Shown here in pieces: positions 54,299 through 62,800 of a stretch of 64,000 nucleotides of DNA. Made by a program: the position numbers and the translations under genes. The notes under the pieces are model-generated. The model saw nothing but the letters and a program-made list of their open reading frames with translations, was not told the origin of the DNA and did not search any database. This DNA comes from an uncultured Mediterraneibacter sp. Its GTDB lineage: Bacteria > Bacillota > Clostridia > Lachnospirales > Lachnospiraceae. The DNA is taken from contig CALWLJ010000012.1 of NCBI GenBank assembly GCA_944381495.1, positions 1 to 64,000 of the forward strand. Direction: 5' to 3'. The first letter of the stretch is position 1; the number at the start of each line of letters is the position of its first letter.

Positions 54299-55327
54299 TT
54301 GACCCTGATCCTGGCGGTCAGCCTTGTTCTGTTGGCAGGCCTGTCGCTGTTCGTGGGTGTTATAGATATTGACCTTTCATCCCTGCTGAGCGGGGACGCG
54401 GAGCAGTGGGAGATCTTCATACTCTCACGGCTTCCCCGGCTGCTTGCCATCCTGTGCACGGGAGTCGGCATGAGTGTTGCCGGGCTGATCATGCAGCAGC
54501 TCTGCATGAATAAATTTGTCTCCCCTACTACGGGGGCGACGATCTCTTCCGCCCAGTTCGGGATCCTGCTGGGACTTCTGTTCATGCCAGGGTCCACTCT
54601 GTGGGGAAGAGCTATATTTGCCTTTGTCAGCGCAATACTTGGCACATGGATCTTCGTGTGGTTTATCCAGCGGATCCAGTTCAAGGATGTGGTGATGGTC
54701 CCTCTGGTGGGCATTATGTTTGGAAATGTGATCGGAGGAGTGACGAATTATCTGGCCTACAAATACGAGATGACACAGGCTCTGTCCACCTGGCTTGTAG
54801 GACACTTCTCTATGGTAATCCGGGGAAGGTATGAGATTGTATGGATGGTAGTGCCGCTGGTGATCCTGGCATTTATATTTGCCAATCATTTCAATATCGT
54901 AGGCATGGGGAGAGATTTCTCAAAAAACCTGGGAGTCCACTATAACCTGGTGCTGATCATGGGACTTACTATTGCTGCCATGATCACGGCCTCCATTGTA
55001 GTCGTGGTAGGATCGATCTCGTATATCGGGCTGATCGTGCCTAATGTGGTGGCTATGTTCAAGGGAGACAAGATCCGGGGAACACTGGTGGATACGGCCC
55101 TTTTCGGAGCTATCTTTGTACTGGTGTGCGATATGATCGGCCGGGTGGTCATTGCTCCTTACGAGCTGCCCATTGAGCTGATCATCGGAATCCTAGGAAA
55201 TATCATTTTCATTGCACTGCTGCTCTACCGGCTGCAGCACGGCAGAAAGGCGGTCCGCCTGGGCAGTGCCGGGAACTCGGGATGCGCAGCAGCTGTTTCC
55301 CATGTGAGCGGAGGTGACGGCAGATGA
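54299..55327 (+). CDS. Ferric-siderophore ABC permease 1 (FecCD family, YclN-like)
   Basis: 342 residues from TTG 54299 (AAAGGA at 54287-54292). An alternative ATT start at 54284 sits at ideal distance from GGGAGG (54269-54274) and would add KGRI-type residues typical of these proteins. About nine hydrophobic helices are present with the BtuC/FecCD signatures RLPRLLAILCTGVGMSVAGL, MNKFVSPTTGATISSAQFGI and ISYIGLIVPNVVAM. It forms the inner-membrane channel with the second permease, whose start overlaps its end by four bases. The order of this operon equals Bacillus yclNOPQ (petrobactin uptake), but the true ligand is unknown. Confidence 0.9.
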   Translation: MTLILAVSLVLLAGLSLFVGVIDIDLSSLLSGDAEQWEIFILSRLPRLLAILCTGVGMSVAGLIMQQLCMNKFVSPTTGATISSAQFGILLGLLFMPGSTLWGRAIFAFVSAILGTWIFVWFIQRIQFKDVVMVPLVGIMFGNVIGGVTNYLAYKYEMTQALSTWLVGHFSMVIRGRYEIVWMVVPLVILAFIFANHFNIVGMGRDFSKNLGVHYNLVLIMGLTIAAMITASIVVVVGSISYIGLIVPNVVAMFKGDKIRGTLVDTALFGAIFVLVCDMIGRVVIAPYELPIELIIGILGNIIFIALLLYRLQHGRKAVRLGSAGNSGCAAAVSHVSGGDGR

Positions 55328-56301
55328 GGACGGCGGCTTACAGAGTCAACATAAGAAAGCTGTGCATCCTGGCTGTTATCGTTGTTCTTGTGGCGGCGGC
55401 GTACATGTTTGTGGATGTGAAGTTTGAGAATGAAAAGCTCTTTGCTTATGCCATGAAGATCCGCACGCCGAAGCTGATCGTCATGCTGATCACGGCCTTT
55501 GCCATCGGCGGAGCTTCCCTGGTGTTCCAGTCGATCATCAACAACACCATTGTAACGCCCTGCCTGCTGGGAATGAATTCCCTGTATACGCTGATCCATA
55601 CGGCGGTTGTGTTTGCTGCGGGGACGGGAAGTATATTTGCCGCCAATTCAAATGCGGCCTTTGCCATGGACCTGGTCCTGATGGGGATCACGGCTACGGT
55701 GATATACAGTTATCTGTTTAAAAAGACAAAACATAACGTACTCTATGTCCTTTTGATCGGTACAGTACTGACATCTTTCTTTTCCAGTATCCAGACCACG
55801 CTGACGAGAGTCATGGATCCAAATGAGTACGACACGCTTTTAAATACGCTGGTGGCAAGCTTCAGCAATATCAATTCGGAGATCATCCTTTTCTCCGTGA
55901 TCGTGCTGGCGGTACTGGTCTTTGCACTGAGAAAGGACCTGGCGCTGCTGAATGTGATTACTCTTGGGAAGGATCAGGCCATCAATCTGGGTGTGGATTA
56001 TGATAACTGCATCCGGCGGCTTCTGCTGGGAGTCACGCTCTGTATCGCGGTTGCCACAGCTATGGTGGGACCGATCTCTTTCCTGGGACTGATCATCGCC
56101 AACCTGGCGCGGCAGTTGCTGAAAACCTACCGCCACGGACAGCTGATCCTTGGATCGGCCCTGTTCGGGATGATCGTGCTGATAGGGGGACAGCTTCTGG
56201 TGGAGCATGTGTTCTCCTATACGATACCGGTCAGCGTATTTATCACAGTGGGAGGAGGAATCTATTTCCTGTACCTTCTGCTGACAAACAGGAGGGTATA
56301 G
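55324..56301 (+). CDS. Ferric-siderophore ABC permease 2 (FecCD family, YclO-like)
   Basis: 325 residues. FecCD-type permease with RTPKLIVMLITAFAIGGASL, FQSIINNTIVTPCLLGMNSL, and near the C-terminus MVGPISFLGLIIANLARQLL. About nine transmembrane helices. Its ATG overlaps the stop of permease 1 (ATGA), and the ATPase gene starts three bases after its end, so expression is coupled. It should heterodimerise with the first permease to move ferric-siderophore into the cytoplasm. Confidence 0.92.
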   Translation: MRTAAYRVNIRKLCILAVIVVLVAAAYMFVDVKFENEKLFAYAMKIRTPKLIVMLITAFAIGGASLVFQSIINNTIVTPCLLGMNSLYTLIHTAVVFAAGTGSIFAANSNAAFAMDLVLMGITATVIYSYLFKKTKHNVLYVLLIGTVLTSFFSSIQTTLTRVMDPNEYDTLLNTLVASFSNINSEIILFSVIVLAVLVFALRKDLALLNVITLGKDQAINLGVDYDNCIRRLLLGVTLCIAVATAMVGPISFLGLIIANLARQLLKTYRHGQLILGSALFGMIVLIGGQLLVEHVFSYTIPVSVFITVGGGIYFLYLLLTNRRV

Positions 56302-56304
56302 AGA

Positions 56305-57057
56305 ATGTTTGTAGAGAGACTGACCAAGAAATACGACGGAAAAGCAGTAGTGGATTCTGTTTCCTTTGAGATACCGAAGGGGAAGGTGCTCTCCCTGATC
56401 GGTCCCAACGGAGCGGGAAAATCCACAGTTATGGGGATCATTTCCCGGCTGATCGCCCAGGATGCGGGGCTGGTGAACTTCGACGGGAAGGACATTTTCA
56501 AATGGAAGAGCAAGGAGCTGGCGAAACGGCTGGCAATCCTGACACAGACAAATAATATCCAGATGAAGCTGACGGTCCGGGAGCTGGTGGCTTTCGGCAG
56601 ATTTCCCTATTCTGGGGGAAGGCTGAATGAAGAGGACGAGGAGCTGGTCGACAAGGCCATCCATTACATGGAACTGGAGGAGTTTGAAGATCGTTTTATA
56701 GACGAGCTCTCCGGAGGCCAGAGGCAGAGAGCCTACATTGCCATGGTCATTGCACAGGACACGGAGTATGTGCTCCTGGATGAACCCACCAACAATCTGG
56801 ATATCTACCACGCCACTAATATGATGAAAATCGTGCGACGGCTCTGCGACGAGCTGGGCAAGACAGTGGTGCTGGTACTTCACGAGATCAACTACGCGGC
56901 CTTCTATTCCGACTATATCTGCGCATTTGTAGATGGGAAGATCGCGAAGTTCGGAACTGTAAAAGAAGTCATGACAAAGGAAAATCTGTCAGAGATCTAT
57001 CGTGTGGATTTTGAAATACAGGAGATCCAGGGAAAACCTTTGTCCATATATTATTGA
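56305..57057 (+). CDS. Ferric-siderophore ABC ATP-binding protein (YclP-like)
   Basis: 250 residues. Walker A LIGPNGAGKST (~34-44), Q-loop ILTQTNN, signature LSGGQRQRAYIAM (~137), Walker B YVLLDEPTNNLD (~154) and the switch His in LVLHEINYA (~193). It energises the two FecCD permeases. RFPYSGGRLN is typical of siderophore-type ATPases of this family. RBS GGAGGG overlaps the end of the previous gene. Confidence 0.95.
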   Translation: MFVERLTKKYDGKAVVDSVSFEIPKGKVLSLIGPNGAGKSTVMGIISRLIAQDAGLVNFDGKDIFKWKSKELAKRLAILTQTNNIQMKLTVRELVAFGRFPYSGGRLNEEDEELVDKAIHYMELEEFEDRFIDELSGGQRQRAYIAMVIAQDTEYVLLDEPTNNLDIYHATNMMKIVRRLCDELGKTVVLVLHEINYAAFYSDYICAFVDGKIAKFGTVKEVMTKENLSEIYRVDFEIQEIQGKPLSIYY

Positions 57058-57164
57058 CAATTACTAAAAGGATGCCCGGACAGAATGCTGTTCTGCCCTG
57101 AAAACACAAAATGAGGCAGGGGGATCCTGAAAACATAAAATGCAAAATCGGAGGATTATATTTC

Positions 57165-58181
57165 ATGAAAAAAAGAATTTTAACACTGATGTTATCTGCA
57201 GCTATGGTATTATCACTTGCCGCGTGCGGCAGTACATCCGGCAGCTCCTCAGCGGACAGCGGTCAGGAGGCTGAGAGCGGAACCGGTGAAGACAGCGGGG
57301 AAGCAACTCCGGAGACAGTGACCATCCAGAGCAGAAATGCAGAGGGAGAACTGACAGATGTGGAAGTTCCCTATGATCCGGAGCGTATCGCTATCCTTGA
57401 CATGGCGTGCCTGGATATCCTGGACAATCTTGGAGTGGGAGACCGGGTAGTCGGATCTGCGTCCACTTCTCTGGAGTATCTCCAGGATTATGTGACTAAT
57501 GAGGAGATCGTGAACCTGGGAACCATCAAGGAGGCGGATATGGAAGCCGTGATGGAGTGTGAGCCAGATATCATTTTTATCGGCGGACGCCTCTCATCCT
57601 CTTTTGATGACCTCAATGAGATCGCTCCTGTTGTGTATCTGAGTACAGATATGGAAGCAGGACTTGTGGAAAGTGTGCGCACCAATGCATCTACTATTGC
57701 GTCTATCTTTGGACTGGAGGATAAGGTAGATGCTCTGATGGCTGACTTTGACAGCCGGATTGAGACACTTGCTCAGTTCGCGGAAGGGAAGACTGCGATC
57801 ATCGGTATGTGTACCAGTGGCAGCTTTAATGTTCTGGGCAACGACGGCCGCTGCTCATTGATCGGAAATGAGATTGGATTTGAAAATATCGGTGTGGATG
57901 CAGATGTGGATACAGCGACTCATGGAAACGAAGCATCCTTTGAGTTCATCGTTGACAAGAATCCTGAGTACATCTTTGTCATGGACAGAGACGCTGCCAT
58001 CGGTACGGACGGCGCACAGCTGGCCCAGGAGATCATGGAGAACGAACTGGTCATGGGAACAGACGCTTATAAGAATGGAAATATCGTATATCTCGCTCAT
58101 CCGGCAGTTTGGTATACAGCTGAGGGCGGCGTGACTGCTCTGGATGTGATGCTTCAGGATTTGGAGAGCGAGCTGCTGTAA
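57165..58181 (+). CDS. Ferric-siderophore-binding lipoprotein (YclQ-like)
   Basis: 338 residues from ATG 57165 (RBS GGAGG 57151-57155). A lipoprotein signal peptide ends SLAAC with Cys 21. A Ser/Gly/Glu linker follows, then a class III substrate-binding protein (FepB/CeuE family): VEVPYDPERIAILDMACLDI, DNLGVGDRVVGSAS, EPDIIFIGGRLSSSFDDL and NPEYIFVMDRDAAIGTDG. It captures ferric-siderophore outside the cell for the permease pair. It closes the operon 107 bases after the ATPase gene. Confidence 0.93.
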   Translation: MKKRILTLMLSAAMVLSLAACGSTSGSSSADSGQEAESGTGEDSGEATPETVTIQSRNAEGELTDVEVPYDPERIAILDMACLDILDNLGVGDRVVGSASTSLEYLQDYVTNEEIVNLGTIKEADMEAVMECEPDIIFIGGRLSSSFDDLNEIAPVVYLSTDMEAGLVESVRTNASTIASIFGLEDKVDALMADFDSRIETLAQFAEGKTAIIGMCTSGSFNVLGNDGRCSLIGNEIGFENIGVDADVDTATHGNEASFEFIVDKNPEYIFVMDRDAAIGTDGAQLAQEIMENELVMGTDAYKNGNIVYLAHPAVWYTAEGGVTALDVMLQDLESELL

Positions 58182-58206
58182 CAGGCCGGAATATAGTGAA
58201 CTGTAC

Positions 58207-58531
58207 GGCTGTTTAAATCACTAACTTCAATGATTGAATATCCGAAAACGGAGGATTTCTAAAACGTATTCTGCGGGGATGGAGATGGCGTACGGGCTCC
58301 GCTCCAGGGTATAAGTTAAAACTAAGAGTTCCGGGGACAGACTAAATGCAAGGACTGTCGGTGAACAACTCGCCTTCGGCTCAGATAATTTCACCGCCAG
58401 CCCTAACGTCTGTCCCCGGAACTCCAAGTTTAACTAATACCCTTCCGAAGTCACCCGCCCACCATCTCCATCCCCGCAGAAAGGTTTTCGAGATCAGCTC
58501 TGTTTTCTCGTCTGTTCGGGAAGTCAGTGGC
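58207..58531. repeat. ~330-bp nested palindromic element (copy 2, inverted relative to copy 1)
   Basis: Matches 29082-29410 in reverse orientation with scattered differences. The inner arm AGAGTTCCGGGGACAGAC (from 58324) pairs with GTCTGTCCCCGGAACT (from 58409). The outer arm (about 58267-58293 with 58456-58484) is less perfect than in copy 1. Its far edge coincides with the last codons of the degV-type gene on the minus strand. The ORF running rightward through it is a by-product. Confidence 0.85.
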
Positions 58532-59403
58532 TATTTAGTCTCAAACAATATCCCAAGCGTATTCGGTCCGCAGTGGCAGGAGATTGTGCAGCTGGCTTTC
58601 GTGATATGGATCTCTTTAAAGTGCAGAGTCTCATCTACGGTTTTCTTTACCAGATCGATATATTTCTGCGGAATGCCGGAGTGCGTGATAAAGAGCAGAT
58701 CTGTATTGATATTCTCATATTTGCTCAGTTCATCTTTTACATATTTCTCAAGCACTTTGTCCAGCGCGCCTCTGTATTTCTTCCCCAGACCCATGCTGCC
58801 GTCATGATTGTCCACCTGGATGCAGGGCTTGATCTTCAGAATATTTGCTCCCAGAGCGGCGAGGGAAGAGCAGCGTCCGCCGGCGCTTAAAAAGGTAAGT
58901 GTATCGAGAATAAAGCTTGCATGACACTTTCCGGTATGCTCCCGAAGGGCTTTGGCAATAGAATCCGCGTCCATGCCCTGTCGGATCATCCTTCCTGCGG
59001 CGATGACCATAAGCCCCATTCCGGTAGAGAGGTTGCAGCTGTCCACTACATGAACATGTCCCAGCTCCTTTGCTGCGATGCAGCAGTTCTGGTAAGAGCT
59101 GGAAAGAGCACTTCCGAGATTAATGTGGATGACCTCATATCCGTCCTCCACCCAGGGACGGAAGTGGTCGATGTATTCCTGGGCGTTAACAGCGGCGGTC
59201 TTGGGCAGGACTTTGTGGGCGTAGTATTCCTGATAGACTTCTTCCGGCGTGATGTCCACATTGTCCCGGTATTCTTTGCCGTTCAGGATAATGTGCAGCG
59301 GAAAGTAGTTTACGTGATATCGTTCTTTTAAGTCTGTGTCCAGATCACAGGTGCTGTCGGCGCTCAGGATGATCTTCTGTGTATTCTGTATTTCTAATGG
59401 CAT
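58531..59403 (-). CDS. DegV family fatty-acid-binding protein
   Basis: 290 residues from the ATG at 59403, which has GGAGG (complement of 59411-59415) at good spacing; an upstream frame to 59511 lacks an RBS. DegV hallmarks are IILSADSTCDLDTDL at the N-terminus, FPLHIILNGKEYRDNVDITP, TAAVNAQEYIDHF, INLGSALSSSYQNC and VVDSCNLSTGMGLMV. DegV/FakB proteins bind a fatty acid for phosphorylation by FakA. No fakA is present. The last codons lie at the edge of the palindromic element, but the C-terminus looks complete. Confidence 0.92.
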   Translation of the reverse strand: MPLEIQNTQKIILSADSTCDLDTDLKERYHVNYFPLHIILNGKEYRDNVDITPEEVYQEYYAHKVLPKTAAVNAQEYIDHFRPWVEDGYEVIHINLGSALSSSYQNCCIAAKELGHVHVVDSCNLSTGMGLMVIAAGRMIRQGMDADSIAKALREHTGKCHASFILDTLTFLSAGGRCSSLAALGANILKIKPCIQVDNHDGSMGLGKKYRGALDKVLEKYVKDELSKYENINTDLLFITHSGIPQKYIDLVKKTVDETLHFKEIHITKASCTISCHCGPNTLGILFETK

Positions 59404-59646
59404 GATATTCCTCCTGTGAATCGAAAAATCTGTCGGTATAGTACATGGACTGTTATGTAGGGTACCCACGCGGTAATTATAACATGAAAAACAGGAGAAA
59501 AATCTGCACAAAATCTCAAATGTGTAAAGCAGAGAAAAACCTGATCCCTGAAATCATCAGAGTTCTTGTTTCCTTTGATATTATGAGAAACTGCTATGAT
59601 CCGCGCAGCAGAAGAATGCCTCTGTCTTACAGTAAAAGTCGTATCT

Positions 59647-60093
59647 TCAAGCCGGATCCTCTTTTTGCTCCCCGGCAATTTCAGCGATGATGTCTTCCTC
59701 CATCTTCAGTTCAGCAGCAATCTGTGAGACTGTCCTGCCGTTGGACAGCATAGTGTGTATGATTTGATGCAGCATATCTGCTCTGCCATCCTTATAGCTG
59801 TCTTCCCGCTCCATCTCGATGTGTTTCCGGGCATCATATTCATAGATACTCACCTTCATCGCCTCCGCTCTGTTCTTTTTCAGAAAATCTTCAAGTATCC
59901 CTTCCCGGATGCATTCGGTAATGGCCTGCTCCACCGCTTCCCTCAGCGGCATATCCGGATCTATATAGCTGGTCCCGCTGATGGTATTGTACAATTCCAG
60001 CAGCTTTGTCTTGTCCCGGAAGAGCATGGCGAAGATACTTGATTTGTATTCGCGGTTGACGGTGTTCTCGGCGGGTGTTGCTTTTTTCGGCAT
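59647..60093 (-). pseudogene. Rpn-family recombination-promoting nuclease with internal in-frame deletion
   Basis: 148 residues from ATG 60093 (RBS GGAGG, complement of 60101-60105). The N-terminus (MPKKATPAENTVNREYKSSI, FAMLFRDKTKLLELYNTISG) and C-terminus (MPLREAVEQAITECIREGIL, KKNRAEAMKVSIYEYDARKH, then a C-terminal helix) match Rpn/PD-(D/E)XK transposase-family proteins of about 290-330 residues. The segment normally linking TSYIDP to MPLREAV, which carries the nuclease core, is absent without a frame break. The product may be stable but should lack catalysis. Alternatively it could act as a small regulator, since short C-terminal Rpn products are known. Confidence 0.75.
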
Positions 60094-60716
60094 AGGTAAA
60101 CCTCCTTTTTCTGTAGTGCAGGAGATCTCACTTTTCAACCGAAAACGTATTCTTTTTGGTTGCGCTCTGTATCAGCTCTCTTGTTCCAGGCTTTCTGTGG
60201 CTGTCAGAAGCCAGTTCGGCGTATCCGCTGATTTTAAAGGAAATCTCTCTGCTGTTGTAATGGGATCCAAAGCATTGAGATTTCTGTTTGACGCCGGATC
60301 GATCAAAATCTCTCCGACAAATAAATGTTCAGGTTTAGATATCAGAACTGACTGTCTGTATGACATATAGAAAAATAATGCTTTCCGTTATTATAGTACG
60401 AAAAATATGCGAGTGCAAGAGAAATGAATGTTTCGTATGTGTCAAGTAATCGTCGGCGCTTTTTGAATTTGGGAATGATTCCTATTTTGATAATAATAAT
60501 AATTACACACTAACAATCTCAAATGTGTTAAAATGAAAAACAAGGACTGCGTTTCAAAGCATACTTGCTTTCAAGAATGAGATAAAGATGCCAATGACTG
60601 TTCCATCACACGTTTAACAGAGAAGTTAAAACAATTCTTACTGTACGGTCTAGTAGAGCCACTTATTTGTGTTTGAAAGAAGGAACTTACACTGATTACT
60701 ATGGAGGAGCCGGACA
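60094..60716. other. Gene-free stretch between the Rpn remnant and the LytTR system
   Basis: I see no supported gene. A 64-codon minus-strand frame (60172-60366) lacks an RBS and any recognisable domain. From about 60380 the sequence is AT-rich and probably holds the promoter of the downstream regulator, though no strong -35/-10 pair stands out. Confidence 0.5.
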
Positions 60717-61418
60717 ATGATACATATTGCGATCGTGGAGGATGAAAAAGAATTTGCACAGACGCTTCAGGAATACATACAACGGTATATGGCGGAAACA
60801 CATACTGCGATCCAGACAGACACATTTCATGACGGGATGAGCTTTCTAGATGAGTATTCCGGAAAATATCAGATTGTGTTTATGGATATCGCCATGCCTC
60901 ACATGAATGGAATGGATACAGCGGAACGGCTGCGGAAGGTGGATTCGAATGTGTGCCTGATCTTTATTACCAGTCTGGCTCAGTACGCGATCAGAGGATA
61001 TGAGGTAGAAGCGCTGGACTTCATTGTGAAACCGGTTGCCTATGATCTTTTTAAAATACGGCTGGAGAAAGCCATATCGCGTATTCGGACGGCAGATTAC
61101 TATACGATAAAGACAGCAAACGGACTCAGGAAGATCAGGCTCTCTGACCTGATCTATATTGAGAGCAATAAGCATTATCTTTATTTTCATACGACCACGG
61201 AAACGAGCCGGATGCGGGGGACTATGAGGGATCTGGAGGGAGCGTTTGAACAGAAAGGATTTGCCCTTATCAGCGGCTCCCTCCTTGTAAATCTGTCGTA
61301 TGTGGAAGAAATAGAGGGGAATTCTGTGACGGCGGGAGGAGAGATGCTTGCGGTGGCAAGGGCTTACAAGACAAAATTCCGGGAAAGGCTGACTGAATAT
61401 ATGGGAGGAATGATCTAG
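60717..61418 (+). CDS. LytTR-family response regulator
   Basis: 233 residues. The receiver domain has EDE at 8-10, the phosphoacceptor Asp in VFMDIAMPHMNGMD (~56) and Lys in DFIVKPVAYD (~104). The C-terminal LytTR DNA-binding domain spans ~130-230 (IRLSDLIYIESNKHYLYFHT, FALISGSLLVNLSYVEEIEG). This AgrA/LytR type works with the GHKL kinase that follows, whose GTG start shares one base with this stop codon. No agrB/agrD-like peptide genes are visible nearby. RBS GGAGG at 60702-60706. Confidence 0.93.
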   Translation: MIHIAIVEDEKEFAQTLQEYIQRYMAETHTAIQTDTFHDGMSFLDEYSGKYQIVFMDIAMPHMNGMDTAERLRKVDSNVCLIFITSLAQYAIRGYEVEALDFIVKPVAYDLFKIRLEKAISRIRTADYYTIKTANGLRKIRLSDLIYIESNKHYLYFHTTTETSRMRGTMRDLEGAFEQKGFALISGSLLVNLSYVEEIEGNSVTAGGEMLAVARAYKTKFRERLTEYMGGMI

Positions 61419-62722
61419 TGGAATGGAAGGAGCTTTTTCGCATCAGTATTTATCACGGATATATTTTTCAGATCCTGCTGGCGGAAGTGCTGTTTACGCT
61501 TACTTTAAGAAGAAGAAAGCATTTCTACGCCCGGGCGATCTGCGGAGTGATGATTTACTGTCTGTTATCGCTGGTCATTCCGAATTTTATTGCTCAATAT
61601 GTCTCTGGATTTTTTTCTCTGTCTATCTTTCTGTTGTCTGTCGGACTGTGCGCGTTTTGTTTTGAAAGCAGTTTTCAGGATATTTTGTTTTGTTGTGTGG
61701 GCGCTCAGTTGACGCAGAACTTGTCATATAATGTTGAGAATCTTATTTATCAGCCTTTTTCAGAACAGATTTCTTATCAGGGGTGGTTCCTGCTTTCGGC
61801 AGTTACGACAGTGGTGGTATATACAGCATGTTATCAGCTTTTTGCGAAAAGACTGCACAGCGTTCATTCTGTCTGGGTAAACCGGATCGGGGTCTATCTC
61901 TTTTCTCTGATAGCGGCTTTGTTTGTATATGTAATGCAGTATCTGTTTCAGAGCTATGGGATTGATACTCTCTGGGTTACCCGCCCTCCGCTTATTCTCT
62001 GCTGTATTTTCGGTCTGTGTGTACAGTTTGAATGGATCGCGCTGGCCGGGAGAAGAGAAGAAAATCTTTTTCTAGAGCGTATGTTAGAGAAAGAGAACCG
62101 TCAGTATGAGATCACAAAGTCGAGTATGGATCTTATCAATATGAAAGCCCATGATCTGAAGCATCAGATCACAAGAATCCGGAATCTGAAAAATGCCCAG
62201 GATCCGGAACTGGATGAGATCGAATCAGTGATCGGGCAGTACGAACTGAACAACGTTACAGGCAATAAGACGCTGGATGTGATTCTTGCAGAAAAGCAGC
62301 TGGTATGCAGGGAAAACGGGATTCAGATGACTGTGATGGCGGATGGAAAGGCATTGTCTCTGTTCCGGACGGCTGATATAGCCGCCATGTTTGGAAACGC
62401 GTTGGACAACGCCATTGAATGTGAGCGAAAGGTGGAAGAAAAAGGGAAAAGGTGCATATCGCTGGATGTACATACAAAAGGCAATATGTTGTGTATCCGG
62501 GTGGAAAATTATTGCCCGGACGCTCCGGAATTTGTAGAGGGATTTCCTGTGACATCGAAAGAAGACAGAGATAATCACGGATTCGGGTTAAGAAGTATCC
62601 GGTATATCGCGAAGAAATATGACGGGACTGTGCAGGCGGGAGTCCGGAATGACCTTTTTATCCTGTCCATGCTCTTTCAGGTACCGAAAGCAGCACAGCG
62701 ACAGGATTTGCCAGAATCATAA
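61418..62722 (+). CDS. GHKL-domain sensor histidine kinase
   Basis: 434 residues from GTG 61418 (RBS GGGAGGA 61403-61409). The N-terminal ~210 residues contain six hydrophobic helices (LLAEVLFTLTL, GVMIYCLLSLVIPNFI, FFSLSIFLLSVGLCAF, WFLLSAVTTVVVYTACY, IGVYLFSLIAALFVYVMQY). A cytoplasmic helix with the phosphoacceptor-like INMKAHDLKHQITRI (~245) and a GHKL ATPase with MFGNALDNAIECERKV (~325) and HGFGLRSIRYIAKKYDG (~385) follow. This AgrC-like layout suggests sensing a peptide or other extracellular cue. It ends 78 bases before the secreted GH3 gene, which may be its target. Confidence 0.92.
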   Translation: MEWKELFRISIYHGYIFQILLAEVLFTLTLRRRKHFYARAICGVMIYCLLSLVIPNFIAQYVSGFFSLSIFLLSVGLCAFCFESSFQDILFCCVGAQLTQNLSYNVENLIYQPFSEQISYQGWFLLSAVTTVVVYTACYQLFAKRLHSVHSVWVNRIGVYLFSLIAALFVYVMQYLFQSYGIDTLWVTRPPLILCCIFGLCVQFEWIALAGRREENLFLERMLEKENRQYEITKSSMDLINMKAHDLKHQITRIRNLKNAQDPELDEIESVIGQYELNNVTGNKTLDVILAEKQLVCRENGIQMTVMADGKALSLFRTADIAAMFGNALDNAIECERKVEEKGKRCISLDVHTKGNMLCIRVENYCPDAPEFVEGFPVTSKEDRDNHGFGLRSIRYIAKKYDGTVQAGVRNDLFILSMLFQVPKAAQRQDLPES

Positions 62723-62800
62723 CGATATTTGCCGGAAAAAAATAATTGGCTCCTTTTACGTTAAGATGAAGAAAAATTAAAGTGAAGGGAGAGGAAAGTC

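Noticed and set aside
55840-56883. Minus-strand ORF of 347 codons across the siderophore permease and ATPase genes
   Set aside because: Both plus-strand genes under it have clear motifs; the antisense product is His/Gln-rich and matches no family.
58346-58807. Plus-strand ORF of 153 codons
   Set aside because: It reads through the palindromic element and then antisense to the degV-type gene; its N-terminus matches the minus-strand ORF in the other repeat copy, which shows it belongs to the repeat rather than a gene.
60172-60366. 64-codon minus-strand ORF
   Set aside because: No RBS, no domain, no conserved neighbour; cannot be supported as a gene.
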